This document shows, one piece after another, positions 21,421-31,682 of a stretch of 64,000 bases of DNA; within the stretch, counting starts at the first letter, position 1; each line of letters begins with the position of its first letter. The notes under the pieces were generated by a model. That model did not search any database. It worked only from the letters and a program-made list of their open reading frames with translations, and was not told the origin of the DNA. Origin of the DNA: Triatoma infestans (Eukaryota > Arthropoda > Insecta > Hemiptera > Reduviidae); assembly GCA_011037195.1 (NCBI GenBank), contig JAAEAF010003743.1, positions 21,118 to 85,117 of the forward strand, given 5' to 3'. Position numbers and translations under genes: made by a program.

Positions 21421-22045
21421 TTATTTGCCATACTCAATGTCTAGTTATTTACTTGCTATAAACTAACTATTTTTAATGAAACTAATTTCTTACAGATGTA
21501 TGAGCTAATTTATTACAGATTTAGAGCTAATAACTAAATTAATAATAATTAAATAATTATTTTTTCCTGAATGCTTTATAATTATCACGGTACAATACTT
21601 ATCACAAAGCGTTCTTGCAAGTTAAAGTTTACAACAGTGTTAAACTAGGCATCGTAGAGCATGCGCAGTGAAACCAGTTTGCAAACCGTCAGGAACTATC
21701 ACGCAAACTCGCTGCACAAACGAACCCATTGTAATCATTCTCGACCACATGTATTTTATTCTAAAACAAATGAACAATATATTAAGTTTAAAGAAAATGT
21801 ATCATTTTTCAGTTTAGTGTAAAACTCGCACCTTAGTTTCGATTTCCAAAAATTAGCTCTTCTAATGACAATGTGAAATCAGAAGTAACTATTACAACAC
21901 AACACACACATCTATAATACATTATAACAAAACTATAATAAATTTTGACAGAGTTTCTACAGAACTCAACCCCCCCTCCAAAGTATTTTAAAGAAAAAGG
22001 AACAAACAGAAGTTATAGGTTTATGTAGGTGTATCAACTTTAAAA

Positions 22046-22684
22046 AATCTGGTGTGAAACACTCACACAACTTTCTCTTACTCCAGTTCTCAAAATTATA
22101 ATTGACAATTATAATTAAATTTTGATACCTAGTTAGTGTACCAAATTTAATGAAATTCGTCGAAAAATGAAAAAAACTGATAAGTAAAAGCGCTCTTCCG
22201 GTTTACTAATTTTCTTGAAACTCGAAATTTTGGCCATCTGTTTATTTCTAATTAATTATGTTTGGATGATAGAATTGTATAATCAACTATAATAGCACTA
22301 TAGAGAAAAACATAACCCCACCCCTCCCCTAAAAAAGTGCCTTCAAATTAATTTTCTAAGAGAAATGTTATAAATAAAAGTTGTAGAACTTTGTATGTGT
22401 AGTTTATATTGTAAGTTCCAAGAAAATCGTTGGAGCCATTTTTGAGAAAATCACAAAAAAATGAAAAAATTATTTAGTAAAGTGGTAAAGTAAACGCACT
22501 TCCGTCATTCGATTATTTCAAACTCGGAAATTCAACAACATATTTAATTCTAATTAACATTATTTAGATGACAGAATTGTTTAATAAACTGAAATAGCAT
22601 TTTAGAAGGAAATCTAACCCCACTCCTCCCCCATAACTGCCATTAAATGAATTTTCCCGGAGAAATGTTTTAAATAAAAGTTGT
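22046..22684 (+). repeat. R repeat, left part (split by the Pao element)
   Basis: This copy begins AAATCTGGTGTGAAACACTC and contains two internal monomers, each with CTAACCCCACCCCTCCCC-like and GAATTTTCCCGGAGAAATG-like blocks. It runs up to AAATAAAAGTTGTA at the Pao left LTR. The right part resumes at 30984 (TATAGTTGATATTTTATG). Unsplit copies at 50512 and 52165 show the continuous order of these blocks. Confidence 0.8.
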
Positions 22685-23390
22685 ACACCAAGAAATTCAG
22701 TAGAAAAAAAATGAACAATAAATGAGATTACGGAAAAGAGATGCAAAGAAGAAGTTACCTTGACAGTGGTGATGTTGAATGCGCAAGCGGCGAAGCTGAG
22801 GTGATAGGTGGACGATCGAGGAAGATTTGGCGTGTATGTGTGTGGGAGGAGTGAGTGGGAGAAGAAAAGTAAGGAAATAAGGGAGGGGGCGTCGAAGAAG
22901 AGAGATGAAAATGTTTGACAGCGGCGTTGATTGCTGCTGTGAAATAGGCGAACGGTGGCGCAACAACCTGGGCGCGGAAGGTGGTAGCCTTAGTTGATGA
23001 TGCGGAATGAAGACTTCCGGCGAAGGCGCGAATCAAATGCCAGACAATTCAAAGGCACGTATTGAATATCTTGCGAGGCGAAATATATATAGTTATAGTG
23101 TGAAATATATGTATAGTGTTATTCACAGAGACGCGGCAGAACTCGTCTGGAAGAAGAATGAATAAGTAGACGATCGGTGGGCGGAAGACGCAAAAATTAG
23201 AGAGGGAAAACATATGGCATGATGCAATAACGGATGTAAGGCCATAAAACGGCCTCTAACTAATACAGGATGGAGGGAGGGAAATAGTCGGGAAAGAAGG
23301 GCTTGGTGATTCTAGGAAGGCGCCCACACACGCGGGCGCGCGCGGGGGGGCGTATGGTGCAAAGTAAGGCACGTACTCACCGATCTAACA
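22682..23390 (-). repeat. Pao/BEL element, left LTR (3' LTR in coding orientation)
   Basis: It matches 30293-30983 along its length, both containing ATGAACAATAAATGAGATTA, AATGCGCAAGCGGCGAAGCT and ACATATGGCATGATGCAATA. On the minus strand the LTR starts TGTTAGATCGG. A purine tract AGGGCGGGCGGGA (complement of 23391-23403) lies just before it, as expected of the polypurine primer site. The outer end is TGTACACC. Confidence 0.85.
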
Positions 23391-24086
23391 TCCCGCCCGC
23401 CCTGAAGGCTCGGGGCTTCAGCGGTTAGTGGGAGGGGAGCGGACAGAGTTTGGTTTGGATACGCTGGGTTAGTTGTCACCGGGACAGGCGATTCATATTA
23501 AGGGTGGTAACGTCGCGTTCAGGAGGCGCGGTGAGGGGGCGAAAGACCAGAAAATGGCCGGGCGTAAGGGGTTCCTTAGGGGATAACGTTGGGGTCGGAA
23601 GAGAGAGCGCACAGAGGGCGTGAGTTCAAGGTCGCCTCGACGTCGGTGGTCACGGTGAGCAGTTCTTCGTAAGTGAGGCGTTGATCACCCACGACGCGGG
23701 TGAGGTGGTGCTTGGCTTATTTAATTGCCGCTTCTCAGAGGCCTCCAAAATGGGAACTGGCCGGGGAGATAAAACTGTACTCAATGCCAACGGAAGCGGC
23801 AGGGCGACAGACGGCTTGTTGGTAACACTCATCAACCTAACAGGTGACCGAGTTCGCGAAGTTCATTGTGGGCTCCGAGGAACTTGGGTGGTAGGCATGG
23901 TGTCGGAAAAGTGGTGATAGGAAGCCCACGGCGAGCGGTGAAGCGGAGGAAGGCAGATGCAGACAACTCCGAGGCGATCTCAAAGTGTACGGCTTTGGTG
24001 GCGAAGCGATGAAGGCAACCAAATAACCTTTGGTGACCACCGCGCCGTGGAGGCGAGCGCTGGAGATGGCGAAGGGGCTAGCGAAG

Positions 24087-24641
24087 TCAACGCCGGTCAC
24101 GGTGAAAGCGGTGGCGGCAGTGACGCGTTGTGGAGGGAGTTACCCATGGGTTGGTTGACGAAGCGCATCGTTTAGCGGATAGGCATCGGTTGCATTTCCC
24201 GATGCGATAGCGCACCACATTACGTCCATCCAGAATCCAAAAATGGCGACGGATACAGGCGTGAGTGGTGAGAGCTTCGGCGTGTAGCAAGCAAATATGG
24301 GCGTCGTAGATGATGAGCTGAGTGAGCGGATGCTTCTTGAGAAGCAAGGCGGGGTGGCGAAAACCATAGGGCAAGGGGGCAGACGACAGCCGCCCGCCGA
24401 TGCGGAGTACCTGCTCATCACCGACGAATAGGTGGAGTTGGCGCAGCAGCCTGTGCCGGGAGTGCGGGTGGCGGGCTTCTTGGATCTCTTTATCCAGGTG
24501 CGTGGATTGGGCCTGGCTTATTAGGAAGAGAGTGGCATCTTGAAGGTCGGAGGTAGTGAGGGATCCGAGGCGGTGGGCAGAGGGGTTGCGGCAGTTAAAG
24601 AAGAAGCGCAGACAATAGGTGGTGGCACGCTTAAGGGCCAT
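24087..24641 (-). pseudogene. Pao integrase zinc-binding domain
   Basis: The frame holds LQDATLFLISQAQSTHLDKE, LRIGGRLSSAPLPYGFRHPA, then LLKKHPLTQLIIYDAHICLLHAE and CNRCLSAKRC. These give the H-x-H...C-x2-C pattern of the integrase H2C2 zinc domain that precedes the catalytic core in Pao/BEL polyproteins. The DDE core beyond about 24080 is not readable. The frame is closed by stops. Confidence 0.8.
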
Positions 24642-24740
24642 TACCGAAGAGAAGCGGTCAAAGATGGTGCCGTGTCGTCCCCGGAGGCGGCGACGAGCAC
24701 CAGCGAGGCGGGGGGTTTGGCCTCTTGCTCAATAGACTCC

Positions 24741-25451
24741 TCATGGCAGAGGCACGGAGGCCCGAAGCCAGGAGACAGGAGCGGTGGCAAGCCATGGGGG
24801 CCCTTTCCACCACAGAGGGTGGTCGAGGAGATGATGGGGCGCGAGACCTCTTGACGTACAGTCGGCGGGATTGTCGTGGGAAGAAACATGGCGCCATGCG
24901 TTCGGCGGAAGAGGATCTTGGATCTCGGCCACACGGTTGCCGACGAAGGTCTTCCACCGCGAATCCAGGCGAGTGTAACCGTGGAGTCGGAGAACGCAGT
25001 GATAAAGGCGCCCAGGTGGAGAAGCATGCGCGCGTTTATCGCTTGAAGAAGCTTGGCAAGAAGTTGGGCACGTGCAGAGCTCCAGGCGCGGTAAGGAGAT
25101 GGCTTTATTAGGGGCCACCTTCAACTTGATGGATATGATGGTGGACATGATGGTTTTGACGACGGTAACAAGATGGACATGATGGTGACCGTTTGCGGTG
25201 GTGGTGTGCAGATACACGACTGCGGCATAACCCGATTCAGAGGCGTCACAGAATCCTACAAGATGATGAACAAACGAGGGATGAACGTCGGGCAATAGGG
25301 GCGGTATTTGAAGGTGCCCAAGATCCGGGAGGTGACTTTGGAAATCATGCCAAGCCCTCCTCGGGCAGGGTTTGATCCGATTCCAATTGGAGGCAGCATA
25401 GCTGGCAGAAGAACAGTTTGGCGCAGAAGGTGACGGGAGTAAACCACCCAA
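24741..25451 (-). pseudogene. Pao RNase H-like region
   Basis: VGFCDASESGYAAVVYL and KVAPNKAISLPRLELC are the signature blocks of the Pao/BEL RNase H segment that follows the reverse transcriptase. Downstream, NPADCTSRGL and LWWKGPPWL also match the region between RNase H and integrase. A frameshift near 25070 separates the halves. Confidence 0.8.
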
Positions 25452-25555
25452 GAGGATCGAGGATGCGCGCTAACTGGCTTAGAACGGTGCTTTGGTGGAG
25501 GCGGGATCACTCATGCAGACGGCGTAGAAGAAGTTGTCCAGAGTGGGGTTCCACC

Positions 25556-26280
25556 CTAGCCACAACATTTTGAGGACCGGGTCGCGATCCAGACACAGCG
25601 GATCCTCAGACGAGGGAGACGGCAATGATCAGGTGGAAGGCCCTGCAGGAGAGCGGGAGAGTTGGAAGTCCATTTTCGCAACTCGAACCCGCCCGCCATG
25701 AGCAGCTGCTGCAGTTGGGCGCGTAAATCTTGAGCTTCCGCCTCTGACGAAGCTCCGGTGAGAACATCGTCAACGTACACGTCGTGGAGGGCGTGAGGAT
25801 GATTATTCCCTTCATCAGTTACTAGTTGACGGAGAGTGCGTGGGGCGAAATAGGGCGCAGCCGAGACGTCGCACGTCACGGTGTTAAGGCGAAAGGATGA
25901 GATGGTGTCCTGATCAGAGAATCGCCAAATGATATGCTGAACATCCCGTTGCTCGGGAGCGACCAGGATTTCGCGATACATTTGCCGATCTCGGCGGTGA
26001 AAACAAAGGCGTGAAGGCGAAAGCGTAGGAGGAGTGTGGCGATGTCGGCCCAAAGTTTGGGGTCGGTGAGTAAGAGGTAGTTCTGGGAGCGGCCATTAGA
26101 GGAGGCCGCAGGAGGCGTTGAATACGACCCGCGACTTAGTAGGCGGGTCGCCTGGGCGATGAGCCGCATGATGCGGGATTAGTATGGTGGATAGGAGAGG
26201 GCGGCACGTCATCGGGACGCACGACTTCCATGTGGCCGCTCTCCAGATAGTCGCGCATGAATTCACTATACGCCGCGCGT
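25556..26280 (-). pseudogene. Pao reverse transcriptase region
   Basis: Minus-strand pieces in two frames give the EYMRDYLESGHMEV block (26270-26220), then FTAEIGKC(I), then TVTCDVSAAPYFAPRTLRQL and YVDDVLTGASSEAEAQDL with FELRKWTSN. The YVDD box is the catalytic centre. Part of the fingers domain is missing between 26110 and 26170, and frames are shifted, so the enzyme is dead. Confidence 0.8.
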
Positions 26281-26399
26281 AAGGCGGGGTTTTTTGTTTA
26301 GGCGCTTTTCTAAGCGGAGGGACTGGCGGGTGGCGACGGTGACGGAGATCCCGAGGTGTTCATCAATGAGGGGATGAGACACGATGTACCGTCCACTAG

Positions 26400-27840
26400 C
26401 GGAACGTTGGACCGGGCGAGAGAAAAGGTTCTCACAGGCACTTTCTCGGATTCTCGGGCACTTTATCTACCTCCCAGAAGCGGCGGACGATCTGATTTAG
26501 GTCTTCCTCTTCACCTTGAGAGGGGCAGGGGGCAAGATGCACGGAGGAATGGCGATTGAACGGAGTCTCCGGGTCTGCGGGAAGCGAGACGGTGGTGTCT
26601 TCCGACGGACAATCAGAAGAGTGCGGCATGTCCACTGGAGGAGGTGGCACGGGGCGTGGGCGTGGAGTGCGAGAGCGGGGCGCTCATTGTCGCGAGTGGA
26701 AGCGGTGAACCGCGTTCGTTTCGGGTGCGGAAGAGGGCGATAAGGCCCGTAAAGGGCACAGTCGAGAGTGGTGTGAAAGGCGGGCGGCCGGAGTGCGCAA
26801 GGTAGGCGGGAGTCCACCCGGAAGAAGAATATAGGGAAGGACATCGTTCCCAAGGAGAATGTCAATATCCCCGGGTTTGTTGAACCGCTAGTCGGCAAGG
26901 CGAAGGTGCTTGAGACGAGCCCAATTGACCGATAGGGGCTGATAGGGTGTTGGGGGAATGATGCGGTCAAGTACGAGAACCGGTGCGGAGAAATGAGAGG
27001 GGGTCACCGGGGTGCATCTAGGAGACAGTGGCGCGGTAATGGGAGAGGTGGCGCAGAGTGGATTTATGGACTCCACGCGTTGGGGCGGCAAATGTAGGCG
27101 CTGGGCGCAGGTCGGGTAATGATGGTCAGGTGGCTGCCAGAGTTAATGAAGGCGTGGGCGAGATCGCAAAAAGGGGGGTTCTACAGACGAAGGCGAGCAG
27201 TGGGCATGAGAACGGGTGGGGGCGAGCGAAGTGTGGCGTTCGCGAGAGCGACGGTCAATAATCTATCACAGACGGGTCGGAGGGGCGCCGCCTACGTATG
27301 TGTCCATAGGGCGCTGGAGGCGATGGAGGGCTCTGTTCGGCAATGAGGGGGGCGGTGAAGGGCAGTCGGCCCACCGAACGCAAGAAGAGGAGGTGTCATG
27401 CTCCAGATGAGGTGGTGAGGACGAAGAGGGAGACGGCGAGGGGCAGTAACTGGTGACAGGCTCAGGCAGTAGCGGGAGGCTCTGAGGTGGTAGGTGCAGA
27501 ATGGTGTGATGGCGGCGAGAGCATAAATGGATGACTGCTCCGAGCGGTACCGACAGCCAGAGAGGAGGCAAAAGCTGGGCGCGAAGGAGGGGCGGTAGCG
27601 GTGGCGAATGGGAGCGTGTGTGGCGCGTGGAGACGGGGGGAGGCAATCGTTCTCAGAGGCATGGGAGGACGAGGGTGGAACGGATTTAGAACGCGAGACA
27701 CCGGGGGAGGGGTACGATGTAAGGAACTGGGAACGAGGCGCAAGGCATGCTCTAATTTTACGCGGAAGAAAGGGGGGTTGGGCAGGCGCATCAAGGAGGC
27801 GCTGGAGAAGGGTTCCCGCAAAATGCCGGCGGTTGTCTTA
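26400..27840 (-). pseudogene. Pao gag/protease-side remnants
   Basis: GC-rich sequence with overlapping broken frames on both strands. Position between the RT and the 5' LTR fits gag and protease. I see no clear zinc knuckle or D(S/T)G active site, so the assignment rests on position. Overlapping plus-strand ORFs are shadows of GC-rich sequence. Confidence 0.5.
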
Positions 27841-28064
27841 TATTTTTTATTTATTTATTTAATTCTGTTATATACATAAGTATGTATGTACAGAGGAGTT
27901 GGCCTTTATTTCCAACTAAAGTATTATATATAATTAATGAAAACAGTATACAAAACAAAAAACAATATACAAAAACAAAACAAAACAAAAAATGTTATAA
28001 AGTGCAAAAATATAATACATTAACTTCTTTTGAAAAGGAACTGAATAATTCTGTATTTTTATTG

Positions 28065-28067
<3 letters not shown>

Positions 28068-28131
<64 letters not shown>
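28068..28131 (+). repeat. Poly(T) run of 64 bases
   Basis: An uninterrupted T tract in the 3' region of the LINE. It is poly(A) on the LINE coding strand but lies 225 bp before the LINE's 3' end. It may be an expanded UTR tract, a nested tail or an assembly artefact. Confidence 0.85.
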
Positions 28132-28135
<4 letters not shown>

Positions 28136-28159
28136 ATAAGAACTAAATTCATATCATGC

Positions 28160-29911
28160 CTCAACTTGATTATCTTTGTTCTAAAGACGGATTCTCTAAT
28201 TCTAACGCCTTAACTGTGAATTTGTATATATTTATCAAATTTTGCTTTGAATTAATACTTGAACATATTTCGATCATATTAAAATATTCCAGAAAACCCA
28301 AATATTTGATTCTCAACTGATTATACAGGGGACAAACAAAAAATATATGTTCCCACGTTTCTTCTATATTGTTAAAATTACAAAAAATACAAAATTGTTG
28401 AGATCAATTACATATTTTTTATTTTTATGGCATATATATAATCTAAATTGCGATGCAACCCTAATTTGGCTAATAACTTTTATAATATTAAACGGAACAT
28501 TGAAATTTAAATAAGAATCTTCTTGTAAGTTGTTCACAATGTATTTATAATATTGATTATAAGAGGAAGCACTAATTCGATCTAAATCAGTTTTTATTAA
28601 TTTTTCTTTATAACTAGCCAGAAGTTCATTTTTATACTTCCAAATTTTTTCAGCGGATTGCTCTTGCCATAACCACTCATAACCTAAGTCTACGACCATA
28701 TCCTTCAATTGAGAGACCCAGTTATATTTTGTCAAAGTTCTATACTCGTCCAGTCTATCTAAAACTAATAACCTTTCGAAACAGATTTTCGGCAATCTAT
28801 TGCTACACATGTTAGAAATTTTGTGCCACCAATTTAAAACCAGTTTGAAAACATAATATTGAATTTGAATTAAACCTAGTTCAGCTCTTACCAAATAACC
28901 TGGAGTCTATTTTGCCATGTAAAAATTTGTTTAAAATATTTAACTTGAACTAATTCCAATTTCTCGAGGTACCTCAATGCCCATACTTCACTACTATACA
29001 GTAATATAGATCTAACGATACTCTCAAAAAGTTTAATTTTTGAGTTTAAAGAAGAAGATTTAGCCTTTACTAAAATCTGTTTAGTTGCTCCAATAGCAGA
29101 TGTAGCTCTGGCTACCATAGCGTTAGATGCAAGATGAAAAACACCGCTATTAGAAAACAGAATCCCTAAATATGTATAAGACTTTACCAATTCTATTTTA
29201 TTGTTTTTATAAAGAAATGTGCTATTTTCTTTTCTCCGATTGCCCTTACTAAATACCACAATTTTCGTCTTCTTTATGTTGATCTTTAATAAATTTACTT
29301 GGCAATATATTTCTAACAAATTTAATAATTTCTGTGTTTCCCTAATTCCATTGGATAACAGGACAAGGTCACCTGCGTACAATAAGCTTATTATATCCTT
29401 ATTATGGCTGATACTAACCTCATTACATCCATTTCTGATTAAAAACTGTTCTAGATCATTAATGAAAATGGCGAAAAGGAGAGGCGAGATTGTGTCACCT
29501 TGCAGGACACCTTTGCAAACCGAAAAATATTCAGTGTACTTGTTACCAACCATCCCTCTGGTAGACGCATTATTATAAAAGCCTTCGAGAATTTTAATCC
29601 ACTTTCTACTTATTCCAAAATTAAATAATTTGTACCACATTAAGGAGTGATTAAGTGAATCGAAAGCTTTTTCACAATCTACAAATATAGCGTAAACTTT
29701 ACGTCTGTTATTTCTAATTTGAATATTAATTAGGGAGGAGAGCGTAAATATGCTATCGATACAAGATCTACCTCTTCGAAAACCATTCTGGGATTCTATT
29801 AAAGGGTTACCAAATTCTAGCCAATTTTTTAATCTGTTGGTTAACACTTGTGTAAATAATTTAGCTATTGTATTCATAAGAGAAATTGTGCTGTAATTAT
29901 CTGGTTGTAGC
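28160..29911 (-). pseudogene. LINE reverse transcriptase with mutated catalytic box
   Basis: The first frame (to 28888) shows SQNGFRRGRSCIDSIFTLSS, FVDCEKAFDSLNHSLMWYKL and KGVLQGDTISPLLFAIFIND, the A and B blocks of LINE RT. The catalytic box reads YAGD, not YADD: the second Asp codon position carries GGT (plus-strand ACC at 29371-29373). A one-base loss near 28905 shifts into the second frame (28894-28364; PGYLVRAELGLIQIQYYVFK), followed by the C-terminal C-x2-C...H...C region. The active site and frame losses make it inactive. It shares its LINE group with 4525-7292. Confidence 0.85.
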
Positions 29912-29933
29912 GGGTCCCCTTGGTTGTCTTATA

Positions 29934-30292
29934 CTGAGGAGTATACGCCGGAGCTTTTCGACATGTCGGTCGGAAGGTGGGCGGCCTGAAGATAGGGCTC
30001 CGTCCTTTGGGGGAACGCCGAAAATTCCTCTTCGACTAGGCGTCGCATGCCCGAGGCGCATGGGGGGGGAGTGTTGGTTGCCTTTGCGTTTACTAAGGAC
30101 ATCGTCGAAGAGGTGCTGCAGCACGTGGATGGTTTCTTTGATCAAACGGACAAAGATGACAGAGGACATGAGCGCTGGTGGAAGAAAGGGTCTTCGAAAT
30201 CGGGAAGGCGTGGACAAGGCGAACAACGGAAGTGTATCCGTCCTGGAGGACCAAAATGTCTGCGCGGCAGACACCCAAGGCGAAGTGGCAAA
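29934..30292 (-). pseudogene. Pao 5' internal region, gag start
   Basis: Continuation of the Pao internal sequence beyond the LINE insertion. Short frames such as IKETIHVLQHLFDDVLSKRK are readable but broken by a run of C residues (30063-30072). The primer binding site should lie next to the LTR at about 30292, but I cannot assign a tRNA. Confidence 0.5.
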
Positions 30293-30983
30293 TCTACACC
30301 AAGAAATTCAATACAAAAAAAATGAACAATAAATGAGATTACAGAAAAGAGATGCAAAGAAGAAGTTACGACATACGTCAAGGTATGTCAAGAGTGGTGA
30401 TGCTGAATGCGCAAGCGGCGAAGCTAAGGTGATAGGTGGACGATCGAGAAAGATGTGGTGTGTACGTGTGTGCATGTGTGTGTGTGGACGGAAAAGTAAG
30501 GAGATAAGGGAGAGGACGTAGACGAAGAGAGATGAAAGTGTTTGACAGCGGCGTTGATTGCTGCTGTGTAATCGGCGAACGGTGGCGTAACAACCTGGGC
30601 GCGGAAGGTGGTAGCCTAGGTTGATGATGCGGAATGAAGACGTCCGGCGAAGGCGTGCCAGACAATTCAAAGGCACGTATAACCACTTCAAGGCAAAATA
30701 TATAAGTGTTAATCACAGAGACGCGAATAGAACTCGTCCTGGAAGAAGAATGAATAAGTAGACGATCGGTGGGCGGAAGACGCAAAAATTAGAGAGGGAA
30801 AACATATGGCATGATGCAATAACGGATGTAAGGCCATAAAACGGCCCCTAACTAATAGAAAAGGAAGGAGGGAGGGAAATAGTCGGGAAAGAAGGGCTTA
30901 GTGATTCTAGGCGCCCACACGCACGGGGGGCGCGCGTAGGGGGAGTATGGTGCATAGTAAAGCACGCACACACCGATCCAACA
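30293..30983 (-). repeat. Pao/BEL element, right LTR (5' LTR in coding orientation)
   Basis: Matches the left LTR with scattered substitutions and small indels (for example a 16-bp insertion after GAAGTTAC). Divergence between the LTRs indicates an old insertion. Ends CACCGATCCAACA on the outer side, the inverse of TGTTGGATCGGTG. Confidence 0.85.
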
Positions 30984-31345
30984 GTATTTATAGTTGATAT
31001 TTTATGTTTAAAGAAAATCGTCGGAGGTATTTTTAAGAAAATCGAAAAAAGTAAAAAAACAACTAGTAAAGTGGTACTTCCCGTTGAGGAATTTTGACAG
31101 ATAATCTACTTCAAATCCCATGGTGGTACCTAAACGGAATATCAAGTTTCAACTTTCTACGGTTTTTCTTTTTTGAGCCATGCTGTTCACATACATACAT
31201 ACATACATATATATATACACACACAATTTGCTAAAAACCATTTTTTTTGGACTCAGGGGACCTCAAAACGGATATTTCCGGTTAAAACTCGATGGCGAAA
31301 ATTTGACACGATTACAATACTTCCTCTTACTAGAAGTAAAAGAAA
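30984..31345 (+). repeat. R repeat, right part
   Basis: It continues the copy broken at 22684: AAAGAAAATCGTCGGAGG, GTACTTCCCGTTGAGGAATT, CATACATACATACATA, TTTTTTTTGGACTCAGGGGA and CTTCCTCTTACTAGAAGTAA in the order seen at 52820-53145. Confidence 0.8.
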
Positions 31346-31682
31346 GTAATAAAAAATAATATATACAAATTAAAGAATATCTTAAGTTAATTTTCCTAAA
31401 CTTAATTATTTGAAAAGAGATTTATTTTTTACTTATTTTATAAATTTTATAGATTATTTTCTTAAATTTAGTTTTGTCAATTTTCCTTTATGTATTTTAT
31501 TATTCATTTTTATTAATAATAATTATACCAAAAATTAATTAAAAAACAATATAAACACTGCACAATTTCTGTATTTGCTCAAAATGTTTATAAAAACAGC
31601 ACTTTAATGAAGGCTTGTTTATGTGAACTTCAGGCTGAACTAATTTTCAATTAGCCTTACCGTTTAGCTACAGCCAGATAAA
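31346..31682. other. Probable 3' flank and UTR of gene B
   Basis: AT-rich sequence directly after the gene B stop codon. Minus-strand AATAAA-type polyadenylation words occur (complement TTTATT near 31497-31502), but I cannot tell which is used. Confidence 0.4.

Larger units (their letters stand above)
20088..21731. mobile_element. DNA transposon/MITE with 21-bp terminal inverted repeats and TA target sites
   Basis: The ends are CAATCGGTTTGTTCGTGCAGC (20088 on) and the inverse of CAATGGGTTCGTTTGTGCAGC (ending 21731); 18 of 21 positions agree. Both sides are preceded or followed by TA (20086-20087, 21732-21733), as expected of TA-target transposons. Subterminal GAACTATCA also recurs inverted. 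The interior is occupied by a hAT element (20280-21101) and a hammerhead repeat (21287-21420). No transposase is visible, so it is non-autonomous. Confidence 0.7.
27843..29921 (-). mobile_element. 5'-truncated LINE inserted in the Pao element (12-bp target duplication)
   Basis: The insertion is bordered by the direct repeat GGTTGTCTTATA at 27831-27842 and 29922-29933. On the minus strand it starts within ORF2 just before the RT (DNYSTISLMNTIAKLF) and ends in a TAAATAAATAAAAAATA tail. A 64-base poly(T) run (28068-28131, poly(A) on the coding strand) lies within the 3' region. Since it cuts the Pao element, it is the younger insertion. Confidence 0.92.
22682..30983 (-). mobile_element. Pao/BEL LTR retrotransposon, decayed and interrupted
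   Basis: Two direct LTRs of about 700 bp (22682-23390, 30293-30983) enclose a GC-rich pol region on the minus strand, in sharp contrast to the AT-rich surroundings. Domains in coding order (right to left) are a gag-like region, a protease-type region, reverse transcriptase, RNase H and an integrase H2C2 zinc part. Many frameshifts and stops break all frames. A LINE at 27843-29921 interrupts the gag side. Without it the element would be about 6.2 kb, shorter than usual Pao copies, so internal deletions are likely. It is inserted in an R repeat. Confidence 0.88.

Noticed and set aside
24725..27400. Several plus-strand ORFs in the GC-rich block
   Set aside because: Antisense shadows of the Pao polyprotein region; they show no domain while the minus strand reads RT, RNase H and integrase.
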